This document shows, one piece after another, positions 10,255 to 17,296 of a stretch of DNA of 64,000 bases; position 1 is the stretch's first letter, and the number at the start of each line of letters is the position of its first letter. The notes beneath the pieces were generated by a model, which saw only the letters and a program-made list of their open reading frames with translations, made no database searches and had not been told where the DNA came from. The stretch lies in assembly GCA_046052145.1 (NCBI GenBank), contig JBJOMW010000002.1, forward strand, positions 167,472 through 231,471, read 5' to 3'. Origin of the DNA: Falsiroseomonas sp046052145 (lineage in GTDB: Bacteria; Pseudomonadota; Alphaproteobacteria; Acetobacterales; Acetobacteraceae). Made by a program: the position numbers and the translations under genes.

Positions 10255-11229
10255 ATGAGCATCACACGTCGGGCGCTGCTGGGCAGCGCGCTGGCCGCGC
10301 CCTTCATCGGCACGCAGGCCTTCGGTCAAGGCTTCCCGAGCCGTCCGCTCACCATCCTGATCCCCTTCGCGGCTGGCGGGCCAACGGACATGATCGGCCG
10401 CCTGCTGGCCGAGGGCATGTCGCGCGAACTCGGCCAGCCGGTGGCCGCCGAGAACGCGACCGGCGCGGGGGGTACCATCGCGGCCGCGCGGCTCGCACAG
10501 TCGCGCCCCGACGGGCACACGCTGATGATCCACCATATCGGCCTGGCCGCGGCGGCGACGCTCTACCGGCAACTGCCGTTCAACATCGAGCGCGGCTTCG
10601 CGCCGCTCGGCGTCGTGTCCCACACCGGGATGGCACTGGTGGCACGACCGGATTTCCCGGCGCGCGACCTGCCCGGCTACATCGCCGTGCTGCGCGAGCA
10701 GGGCGACCGGCTGAACCTCGGCCATGCCGGGCTCGGCGGCTCGAACCAGCTGTGCGGCATGCTGCTGCAGCATGCGGCCGGCCGCGCCGCCACCTCCATC
10801 GTCTTCCGCGGCAGCGCGCCGGCGATGACGGAGATGATGGCCGGGCGGCTCGACCTGTCGTGTGAGCAGGCGACGGTCGTGGCCCCCCTGGTGCGCGACG
10901 GGCGCATCAAGGCCTTCGGCGTGACGCTGCCCGAGCGCATCCCGGGCTTCGATGTGCCGACAGCGCGCGAGCAGGGCGTGGACCTCATCATGTCCGCCTG
11001 GCACGGGCTCTATGCCGTGGCCGGCACGCCGCCCGAGATCCAGCAGCGCCTGGCCACGGCCATGCGCGCGGCGCTGCGCGACGAAAGGCTGCGCCAGCGC
11101 TTCGCCGAAACGCTGACGACAGTCGCCACCGAAGCCGAGGCGACGCCCGCCCATCATGCGCAGTTCCTCGCGAGCGAGATCACGCGGTTGCGGCCGCTGA
11201 TCCTGGCGGCTGGCCAGTTCGCCGACTGA
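10255..11229 (+). CDS. Bug-family (TctC-like) solute-binding protein
   Basis: A 324-residue periplasmic receptor of the tripartite tricarboxylate transporter (Bug) family. An N-terminal export signal with a twin arginine (TRRALLGSALAAPFIG) ends near residue 24. The mature part begins FPSRPLTILIPFAAGGPTD, the hallmark opening of Bug proteins, and the ligand-loop GAGGTIAAARLA follows. Such receptors capture carboxylates or other small polar solutes. No TctA/TctB membrane genes are near, which is common for Bug proteins in this lineage. GGGAGG lies 7 nt before the ATG. The cysteine hydrolase starts 61 bp downstream and may be co-transcribed. Confidence 0.92.
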   Translation: MSITRRALLGSALAAPFIGTQAFGQGFPSRPLTILIPFAAGGPTDMIGRLLAEGMSRELGQPVAAENATGAGGTIAAARLAQSRPDGHTLMIHHIGLAAAATLYRQLPFNIERGFAPLGVVSHTGMALVARPDFPARDLPGYIAVLREQGDRLNLGHAGLGGSNQLCGMLLQHAAGRAATSIVFRGSAPAMTEMMAGRLDLSCEQATVVAPLVRDGRIKAFGVTLPERIPGFDVPTAREQGVDLIMSAWHGLYAVAGTPPEIQQRLATAMRAALRDERLRQRFAETLTTVATEAEATPAHHAQFLASEITRLRPLILAAGQFAD

Positions 11230-11290
11230 ACGCTGCCCCGGCAGGTCCGCTGCCCCCGCGGCGGGCCTGCCATCGGCGGAGCATGCGCGG

Positions 11291-11971
11291 ATGAAACCCT
11301 GGGACGACGTCATCCCCGAGGAGGAGCGGCAGCTCTATCGCGCCGCCGGCTTCGGGCGCCGCGCCGGGCTTGGCACGAAGCCGGCGCTGCTCGTCATCGA
11401 TGTGCAGTACCGGACCGTCGGAACCCACCCGCGCCCGCTGCGGGACGCGATCGCAGAATTCCCGACCTCCTGCGGCGAGCGGGGCTGGGCCGCCGTCGCG
11501 CAGATCGCCAGGCTACTCACCCTGTTCCGGGAGAAGCGCTGGCCGGTGCTCTACCCGCATGTCGCGCCGAAGCAGGGCCACGATGCCGGCCGCCTGGCGG
11601 AGAAGGTGCCGGCCATGTTCGCGGTGCCGCCGCATGGCTACGACTTCGTCGCCGAGGTGGCGCCGGAGCCCGACGACATCCTGCTGCCCAAAAAGCATCC
11701 GAGCGCCTTCTTCGGCACGCCGTTGGCAAGCCATCTGGTGGATCTCGGCACCGACACGCTGGTCGTGGCGGGCTGCACCACCAGCGGCTGCGTGCGCGCC
11801 TCCGTCGTGGATGCCTTCTCCTACAATTTCCGCGTCATGGTGCCGAGCGATGCGGTCTATGACCGCGGCGCCACCTCGCATGCCGTGAACCTGTTCGACA
11901 TGGCCGAGAAATATGCGGATGTGATGACGACCGAGGCCTGCGAGGCAGCGCTGCGCGGCCTTCCGGCCTAG
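11291..11971 (+). CDS. Isochorismatase-like cysteine hydrolase
   Basis: A 226-residue alpha/beta hydrolase of the isochorismatase superfamily, most like N-carbamoylsarcosine amidase-type members. The catalytic triad is visible: the aspartate in LLVIDVQY, the lysine in LPKKHPSAFFGT, and the nucleophilic cysteine in VVAGCTTSGCVRASV. Substrates in this group are small amides or ureides. Together with the Bug receptor just upstream it could form an uptake-and-hydrolysis pair, but that is inference from proximity. The start at 11291 has GGAG about 11 nt upstream. Its stop codon lies inside the first base pairs of the hairpin that follows. Confidence 0.87.
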   Translation: MKPWDDVIPEEERQLYRAAGFGRRAGLGTKPALLVIDVQYRTVGTHPRPLRDAIAEFPTSCGERGWAAVAQIARLLTLFREKRWPVLYPHVAPKQGHDAGRLAEKVPAMFAVPPHGYDFVAEVAPEPDDILLPKKHPSAFFGTPLASHLVDLGTDTLVVAGCTTSGCVRASVVDAFSYNFRVMVPSDAVYDRGATSHAVNLFDMAEKYADVMTTEACEAALRGLPA

Positions 11972-12019
11972 AGCAATATGCGTTCAGATGGAAACATCTG
12001 AACGCATTTCTTGCTCTAG
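11968..12019. repeat. Palindromic hairpin element, copy 1
   Basis: Outer arms CTAGAGCAA / TTGCTCTAG and inner arms ATGCGTTCAGATG / CATCTGAACGCAT (11978-11990 and 11995-12007) around a GAAA loop. The outer arm overlaps the stop codon of the upstream gene. It shares its core (GCGTTCA / TGAACGC) and ends (CTAGAGCA) with the second element 12 bp away. It probably acts as a bidirectional terminator between convergent genes. Confidence 0.75.
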
Positions 12020-12031
12020 ATTCAATGACTT

Positions 12032-12073
12032 CTAGAGCACGAGCTGCGTTCAAGTGAACGCAGCGTGCTCTAG
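12032..12073. repeat. Palindromic hairpin element, copy 2
   Basis: Arms CTAGAGCACG-ag-CTGCGTTCA and TGAACGCAG-CGTGCTCTAG give 19 bp with one 2-nt bulge and a 2-nt spacer. It is clearly a sister of the hairpin at 11968-12019. The gap to the cytochrome stop also holds a weaker G+C-rich stem at about 12089-12113 that could end the minus-strand transcript. Confidence 0.75.
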
Positions 12074-12118
12074 GCTGGCGTCCTGCGCGGCGCGGGCCGA
12101 AGGCGGCCGCGCCGGGTC

Positions 12119-12721
12119 TCAGCGATGCGCGAGGTAATGCGCGATCGCGCGGATATCGTCATCCGACATGCCGAACATCACGGCATTCATCTGCGTGTCG
12201 GTGCCGACGCGCTGATTGTCGCGATACTCGATCAGCGTGTGGACCAGGAAATCCTCGCGCTGATGGTTGATGCGCGGCACCTGGGCACGGCCGGCATAGC
12301 TCGGCAGGTGGCAGACATTGCAGTTGCGCTGCACCGAAATCTGCGCGCCACGCGCCGCCAGCGCCGCATCATGCGCGCCGCGCTCCGGATCGGGCGCCGA
12401 CGGATAGGCCGCGAAATAGGCAGCGATGTCCTCCACTTGCTGATCCGTCAGGCCCCGCACCGGCTCGGCCATCGCGGGCACCGGGCGCAGCCCTTCGCGG
12501 AACAGGATCAGCTGCAGGGTCAGGAAATGCGGCTGCTGCCCGGCGAGGGACGGCATCAGCGGCACGCCAGAGACGCCGCGCTCGCCATGGCAGGCGGCGC
12601 AGTTCCGCTCCTCGGCCAGCGCTGCGCCGCGGCGTGCATCCTGCGCGGAAGCGGGTGCAGCGGTGGACACGAAAAAGGCGGCGGCCATCACGGCCGCCGC
12701 CAGGGTCACACGCAGTCGCAT
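12119..12721 (-). CDS. Diheme cytochrome c
   Basis: A 200-residue exported cytochrome. The signal peptide is residues 1-26 (ending APASAQ). Two heme-binding motifs, CAACH (41-45) and CNVCH (134-138), each head a c-type domain, as in cytochrome c4. The start ATG at 12721 shares its A with the TGA of the upstream dehydrogenase (TGATG), so translation is coupled. It would take electrons from that PQQ-type dehydrogenase in the periplasm and pass them to the respiratory chain; this is inferred from the operon. The longer frame back to 13105 overlaps the dehydrogenase and has no signal peptide. Confidence 0.9.
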   Translation of the reverse strand: MRLRVTLAAAVMAAAFFVSTAAPASAQDARRGAALAEERNCAACHGERGVSGVPLMPSLAGQQPHFLTLQLILFREGLRPVPAMAEPVRGLTDQQVEDIAAYFAAYPSAPDPERGAHDAALAARGAQISVQRNCNVCHLPSYAGRAQVPRINHQREDFLVHTLIEYRDNQRVGTDTQMNAVMFGMSDDDIRAIAHYLAHR

Positions 12722-13917
12722 CACCGGCGGGCGGTGACGCGGTAGATCGCGCCGTTCTCCTCGTCGGAGATCAGCAGCGCGCCATCCGGCATGGTCAGCA
12801 GCCCCGCGGGGCGGCCGAGGAAGCGCTGGTTGGCGTCGTCGCGCAGCCCGGTCAGGAAGGGCTCCTTCACCAGGCGCCCGCCCTCGTCGCGCACGACGAC
12901 GACCTCGAAGCCCGACAGGCGCGGGCGGTTCCAGGACCCGCGCAGCGCGATGAACATCGCGTTGCGGTAGCGCTCGGGGAAGGCCGTGCCGGTGTAGAAA
13001 TGCGTGCCGATCGGTGCGACATGCGGGCCGAGCAGCATCGCCGGCGGCGGGAATTCGCTGCACTGGCGCCCATTCACCGCCGGATCCTGGAAGCCGCCAT
13101 GGCACCAGGGGAAGCCGTGATGCTCGCCGCGGCGGATATTCACATGCAGCGTGTCAGAGGGCATGTCGCCGCCAGCCCAGTCACGCGCATGGTTGGTGAA
13201 CCACAGCTGGCGGGTGGTGGGATGGAAGTCGAAGCCCACCGAGTTGCGCACGCCGCGCGCCTCGATGCGGCGGTCGGAGCCGTCGGGGTTGAAGCTCGCG
13301 ATCAGCGCATAGCGCTCGCCATCGGTGTCGCAGATGTTGCAGGGCACGCCGCGCGGCACATAGAGCCGCCCGTCGGGGCCGAACTGGATATGCGTCCAGC
13401 CATGATGCGGCGCTTCCGGCAGGTTGAAGGCCGCCGTCATGTCCACGGGCTGCGGGTTCGTCAGGTTCGCCTCGACATTGTCGATGCGCAGCATGCGGTT
13501 GATGGCAGAGATGTAGAGCGAGCCGTCCCGCATCGCGAGGCCGGAGGGCTGGCTCAGCCCCTGCATCAGCGTGCTGACCTGGCGCTCCGTGCCGGTGTCG
13601 CGCACGGCATAGACGCGCCCGATGCCGCGGGTGCCGACGAAGATCGTGCCATTCGGGCCGCGCACCATGACGCGCGCGCCAGGCAGGCCATGCGCCCAGA
13701 GCTCCACCTGGAAGCCTTCCGGCACGCGGAGCGCGGAGACCGGGATGCGGTCCACAGGCGTCGCCGTCAGGCGCGGCGGATGCGGGGCGAGCGGGGAATT
13801 GGCCATCTCGGCCGGGCGGCCCTGCGCCCAGGCGGGCGGAGCCGGCGGGGCGCCTTGCGCGAGGGCAAGGCCGGGAAAGGCGGCCAGGGCCGCGGCGATG
13901 ATATGGCGACGAAACAC
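12721..13917 (-). CDS. PQQ-dependent sugar dehydrogenase, sorbosone-dehydrogenase-like
   Basis: A 398-residue six-bladed beta-propeller of the L-sorbosone dehydrogenase / soluble glucose dehydrogenase group. The start at the GTG 13917 gives a signal peptide (FRRHIIAAALAAFPGLALAQ), so the enzyme is periplasmic. Propeller segments seen include LPGARVMVRGPNGTIFVGTR, GLSQPSGLAMRDGSLYI, HHGWTHIQFGPDGRLYV, GVRNSVGFDFHP and GRPAGLLTMPDGALLISDE. It stands 124 bp after pqqE on the same strand and directly before a cytochrome c, which supports PQQ as cofactor. The true substrate (sugar, aldose or aldehyde) cannot be read from the sequence. Confidence 0.88.
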   Translation of the reverse strand: MFRRHIIAAALAAFPGLALAQGAPPAPPAWAQGRPAEMANSPLAPHPPRLTATPVDRIPVSALRVPEGFQVELWAHGLPGARVMVRGPNGTIFVGTRGIGRVYAVRDTGTERQVSTLMQGLSQPSGLAMRDGSLYISAINRMLRIDNVEANLTNPQPVDMTAAFNLPEAPHHGWTHIQFGPDGRLYVPRGVPCNICDTDGERYALIASFNPDGSDRRIEARGVRNSVGFDFHPTTRQLWFTNHARDWAGGDMPSDTLHVNIRRGEHHGFPWCHGGFQDPAVNGRQCSEFPPPAMLLGPHVAPIGTHFYTGTAFPERYRNAMFIALRGSWNRPRLSGFEVVVVRDEGGRLVKEPFLTGLRDDANQRFLGRPAGLLTMPDGALLISDEENGAIYRVTARR

Positions 13918-14041
13918 GGACGCTGTTCTCCCGGGTTGTTGATTTCCCCGGATTGAAAGATGACGCCGTGATTTCGGCAAGATGGGTGGCGTGTTATTTT
14001 TCGCGGCCTTGCCCCAAATCGGCGGCCGACACGCCGCCCCT

Positions 14042-15112
14042 TCAGTCGAAAGCGCGGTACCGGAACGCCGTCGTGCCGGCCTCGGCCACCGCGGCCGCCA
14101 GCATTCCGTGATGGGGCGAAAGAGCGCAGGCCGGATCGGTGCTCGCCGCATCGCCGGTCAGCGCGAAGGCCTGGCAACGACAGCCGCCCCAATCCTTCTC
14201 CGCATGCGCGCAGCCCTGGCAGGGCGCGGGCATCCAGCCGGTGCCGCGGAAGCGGTTGAACGCCTCCGCATGGTGCCAGGCATCGTGCAGCGACACGTCC
14301 CGCACATTCGGGAACTCCATCCCAGCGATCGATTCGGCCGCGTGGCAGGGCAGCACGCGCCCGGCCGGGGACACGGCCAGGAAGCGGCTGCCCCAACCGC
14401 CCATGCAGGCCTTCGGCCGCGCCGCGTGGTAGTCGGGCACGACATAGTCGATGACCAGCCGCCCGCGATGCGCGGTGCGTGCGGTGTCCACCACTTGCGT
14501 CGCCGTCTCCAGCTGCGCGCGCGTCGGCAGCAGCGCGTCGCGATTCGCCAACGCCCAGCCATAATACTGGACATGCGCGACCTCGATCCGCTCCGCCCCC
14601 CAGGCGAGGGCGAGTTCGATCAGGGCGGGCAGATTGTGCAGGTTCTGGCGATGCACGACGGCGTTCAGAGTCAGCGGCAGCCCGGCCTCGCGCACCAGCC
14701 GCGCGGCCTCCGCCTTGCGGGCCTGGGCGCCCTTCATGCCGCCGATCCGCTCCGCCCCGGCTTCCTCGGCGTCCTGCACGGAGAGCTGGACGTGATCGAG
14801 ACCCGCGGCCACGAGACGCGCCATCAGCGCGGCATCCAGAAGCACGCCAGCGGTGATGAGGTTGGTGTAGAGCCCGGCCTCATGCGCCGCCGCGACAATC
14901 TCCACGATGTCGCGCCGCGCCGTCGGCTCTCCGCCCGAGAGGTGGAGCTGCAGGCAACCGAGTGCGGCGGCTTCGCGGAACACACGCGCCCATTCGGCGG
15001 TGGAGAGTTCCGCACTCGCCCGCGACAGCTCGACCGGGTTGGAGCAATAGGGGCAGCGCAGCGGGCAGCGATGCGTGAGTTCGGCCAGCAGGGCGAGCGG
15101 CGCGTTCACCAC
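14042..15112 (-). CDS. pqqE: PqqE, radical SAM enzyme of PQQ synthesis
   Basis: A 356-residue radical SAM protein that makes the carbon-carbon bond between the glutamate and tyrosine of PqqA. The cluster motif CPLRCPYC has C16, C20 and C23, followed by the GGEP element LSGGEPTARRD. The C-terminal SPASM-type region carries further cysteines (ACMGGWGS, LPCHAAES, PCQGCAHAEKDWGGCRCQAF) that bind auxiliary Fe-S clusters. It starts with tandem GTG codons inside the end of pqqD (7-nt overlap), so expression is coupled. Last gene of the pqqABCDE cluster. Confidence 0.97.
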   Translation of the reverse strand: MVNAPLALLAELTHRCPLRCPYCSNPVELSRASAELSTAEWARVFREAAALGCLQLHLSGGEPTARRDIVEIVAAAHEAGLYTNLITAGVLLDAALMARLVAAGLDHVQLSVQDAEEAGAERIGGMKGAQARKAEAARLVREAGLPLTLNAVVHRQNLHNLPALIELALAWGAERIEVAHVQYYGWALANRDALLPTRAQLETATQVVDTARTAHRGRLVIDYVVPDYHAARPKACMGGWGSRFLAVSPAGRVLPCHAAESIAGMEFPNVRDVSLHDAWHHAEAFNRFRGTGWMPAPCQGCAHAEKDWGGCRCQAFALTGDAASTDPACALSPHHGMLAAAVAEAGTTAFRYRAFD

Positions 15113-15363
15113 GCGAGTGCGCCTTTGGCGACGAGATCTTCGAGCATCGGGCGAACGTCGGCCGCGATCTCCTCGCGCGGGGCGTCGAACTTCGCCGCCA
15201 GCGCATCTAGAATCGCCTCCACATCGCGCGCGCCGTCCACCAGCCGCAGGACCTCGAGCGCGGTTTCGTCGGGCACGAACATGCGCTCCGGCGCCATCAC
15301 CACCCAGCGGCCGCGCGCCTTGTCCTCATGCAGGCGCACACCGCGGGCGAAGCGCGGAATCAT
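15106..15363 (-). CDS. pqqD: PqqD, PqqA chaperone
   Basis: An 85-residue protein of the normal PqqD size. It binds the PqqA peptide and presents it to PqqE. Family features are the N-terminal PRFARGVRLHEDKARGRWVV beta part, the PERMF segment, and the LVDGARDVEAILDALAAKF helix typical of RiPP recognition elements. The ATG at 15363 overlaps the pqqC stop as ATGA. In some Acetobacteraceae pqqC and pqqD are fused; here they are separate genes. Confidence 0.96.
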   Translation of the reverse strand: MIPRFARGVRLHEDKARGRWVVMAPERMFVPDETALEVLRLVDGARDVEAILDALAAKFDAPREEIAADVRPMLEDLVAKGALAW

Positions 15364-16100
15364 CGCGCGTGCCCTTCCGGAATGAAGGCGCCGGGCGGCG
15401 GCAGGCCAGGCGCGACATAGGCGAAGTGCAGCGCATCAAGCTGCGCCCAGAGTAGGTTGCACTTGAAGCGCAGCGCAGCCAGCACCGCTTCCTGCTTCTC
15501 CGCCGTGTCGGCGTAGCGCTTCACATAATCCAGCGCGAAGGCGACATCCTGCGGCGCCTGGGTCAGGCGCGGCTTGAAATAGGCCAGCGTCGCCTCGGTG
15601 ACGAAGTCGTAGTTGCGCAGCATCCCCGACACGCGCTGGGAGATGATGTTGGGCGAGAACATCTCCGTCAGCGAGGACGCGATCGCCTCCAGCAGCGACT
15701 GCTCCCGCACGAAGCGCACATAGGCATCCACCGCGAAGCGCGTGGCCGGCAGCAGCCCGCGCAGAGAAACGACGTAGTCGCGATCAAGGCCAAGCCCGTC
15801 GGTGAGCGCCAGCCAGCGCTCGATGCCGCCCGGATGCACGCCGTCGCCGTCATGGTCCTCGAGCCGCCGGCGCCATTCGCGGCGCAGCTCCGGCGTCGGC
15901 AGGCGCGCGAGCAGGGACGCATCCTTCGCCGGGATCGAAGCCTGGTAGTAGTAGCGGTTGAGCGCCCAGGCCTGGACCTGGCCCTTGGTCAGCTTCCCGC
16001 CATGCAGCAGGTGATGGAACGGGTGGTGGATGTGGTAGCGCTCGGCACCAATCGCCTGCAGCGCAGCTTCCAACTCGTCGGGGGTCATCAGGGCGGTCAC
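15360..16100 (-). CDS. pqqC: PqqC, pyrroloquinoline-quinone synthase
   Basis: A cofactorless oxidase of about 246 residues that performs the final ring closure and eight-electron oxidation to PQQ. Family signatures are ERYHIHHPFHHLLHGGKL near the N-terminus, WALNRYYYQASIPAKDA and DHDGDGVHPGGIERWL, plus the catalytic-site region SLTEMFSPNIISQRVSGM. The GTG at 16100 overlaps the pqqB stop (GTGA) and is taken as start because every other junction in this operon overlaps. The ATG at 16088 would give 242 residues and is the alternative. Confidence 0.95.
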   Translation of the reverse strand: MTALMTPDELEAALQAIGAERYHIHHPFHHLLHGGKLTKGQVQAWALNRYYYQASIPAKDASLLARLPTPELRREWRRRLEDHDGDGVHPGGIERWLALTDGLGLDRDYVVSLRGLLPATRFAVDAYVRFVREQSLLEAIASSLTEMFSPNIISQRVSGMLRNYDFVTEATLAYFKPRLTQAPQDVAFALDYVKRYADTAEKQEAVLAALRFKCNLLWAQLDALHFAYVAPGLPPPGAFIPEGHAR

Positions 16101-16999
16101 AGGACCAGCTCCATTCCATCCTCCCCCACCTCCCACCCGGAAGCGGCGAGGTGCGCGCGCTCCGGGCTGTCGGCTAGCAGGGCAGGGTTCGTGTTGTTGA
16201 TATGGACGAAGATGCGCCGCTGCGCGGCGATCTGCGCGAATTCCTCCAGCGTGCCGCCAGGCCCGGTCATCGGCATGTGGCCCATCCGCCGCCCGGTCTT
16301 CGGCCCGGCGCCGAGGCGGATCATCTCCTCGTCATCGAAGAGCGTGCCGTCGAACATCACGCAATCCGCCCCCTGCAGCCGACTACGAAGGTCGTCGGTC
16401 ATGCGCGCGCAGCCGGGGATGTAGTGCAGCACCCCGCCACCGGCCGAGAGCGCGAGGCCCAGCGCCTCCCCATCCTCGGCCAGGCCCGGATCGCCCCCCT
16501 GCTCGGCAAAGAGCGGCACCTTGCCGGGTACCGCATAGGCGGTGACGCTGACGCCGCAGACCTCGAACGGGACATCGGCGGGCATGGCCTGCCGCCGCAC
16601 GGCATCGGGCGCCAGCACACGGAAGATCGGATTGCTGTCGAGCACATCGAGCGTCGGCGCCGCCGCATGCAACGAGAAGCCGTGCCGTTCGCGGAGATGA
16701 AGCAAGCCCATCACCGCATCCACCTCGGCGCCAGTGAGAACAACGGCTGCAATGGGCGAGTTGCGCAACCTGTCGGGCCGGGGGTGCAGCGCCGGGGTCG
16801 CGGCAATCTGCTGGCGGAGATCAGGGCTGGCATTCACCAGCACCCAGCGCTCCCCATCGGCGGAGACGGCGAGGCTCGCCTGGGTCCGCGGGGGTGCTGC
16901 CGGATCACCGGCGCGGGCCCTGCGGCAACCGGCGCCGGCCGAGTTCCATTGCGGGAACCCGCCACCGGCACCAGCGCCGAGAATGATCGCCCGGAGCAT
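16097..16999 (-). CDS. pqqB: PqqB, metallo-beta-lactamase-fold PQQ biosynthesis protein
   Basis: A 300-residue protein of the beta-lactamase-fold group, reported to hydroxylate the tyrosine-derived moiety during PQQ synthesis. Conserved parts are the N-terminal ILGAGAGGGFPQWN, the CRRARAGD element, NASPDLRQQI and the C-terminal GRRMGHMPMTGPGG and FVHINNTNPAL. It begins 24 nt after pqqA and overlaps pqqC by 4 nt. Confidence 0.96.
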   Translation of the reverse strand: MLRAIILGAGAGGGFPQWNSAGAGCRRARAGDPAAPPRTQASLAVSADGERWVLVNASPDLRQQIAATPALHPRPDRLRNSPIAAVVLTGAEVDAVMGLLHLRERHGFSLHAAAPTLDVLDSNPIFRVLAPDAVRRQAMPADVPFEVCGVSVTAYAVPGKVPLFAEQGGDPGLAEDGEALGLALSAGGGVLHYIPGCARMTDDLRSRLQGADCVMFDGTLFDDEEMIRLGAGPKTGRRMGHMPMTGPGGTLEEFAQIAAQRRIFVHINNTNPALLADSPERAHLAASGWEVGEDGMELVL

Positions 17000-17023
17000 G
17001 GAGTCCGGCCCCGGGCAGGCGCT

Positions 17024-17104
17024 TCAGCCGATCTCGGCCGAGGCGTAGGAGTTGATCTCGAGCGCGAGGGAGACCTCGACAAGCTTCGGCTTCTTCCAGG
17101 ACAT
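17024..17104 (-). CDS. pqqA: PqqA, PQQ precursor peptide
   Basis: A 26-codon gene. The peptide starts MSWKKPKLVEVSLALE and carries the substrate glutamate at position 16 and tyrosine at position 20 (E-I-N-S-Y), the spacing required for cross-linking by PqqE. GGAGGA lies 7 nt before the ATG. It heads the pqqABCDE operon. The 192 bp upstream, to the end of alaS, must contain the operon promoter. Confidence 0.97.
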   Translation of the reverse strand: MSWKKPKLVEVSLALEINSYASAEIG

Positions 17105-17267
17105 GCTTCGTTCCTCCGACATGGCCGGCCAAGCGCCGACCCCACAAACATGATGAATGCCGCGCAATCCATCAAGCCGGCTTCGCCATCAATCGGCATG
17201 ACCATCCGCGCCTGACGGCAATGTGCCGAAATCCTTGGGGCGGCGTAGCTTTATGACAATCTGGGGC

Positions 17268-17288
17268 GGAAGGGGCTACGCCCCTCCC
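17268..17288. terminator. Hairpin after alaS
   Basis: GGAAGGGGC / GCCCCTCCC pairs over 9 positions with one A-C mismatch and a 3-nt loop, beginning 8 bp beyond the alaS stop. There is no T-run, so factor-independent termination is uncertain. Confidence 0.4.
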
Positions 17289-17296
17289 GCTAAGCC

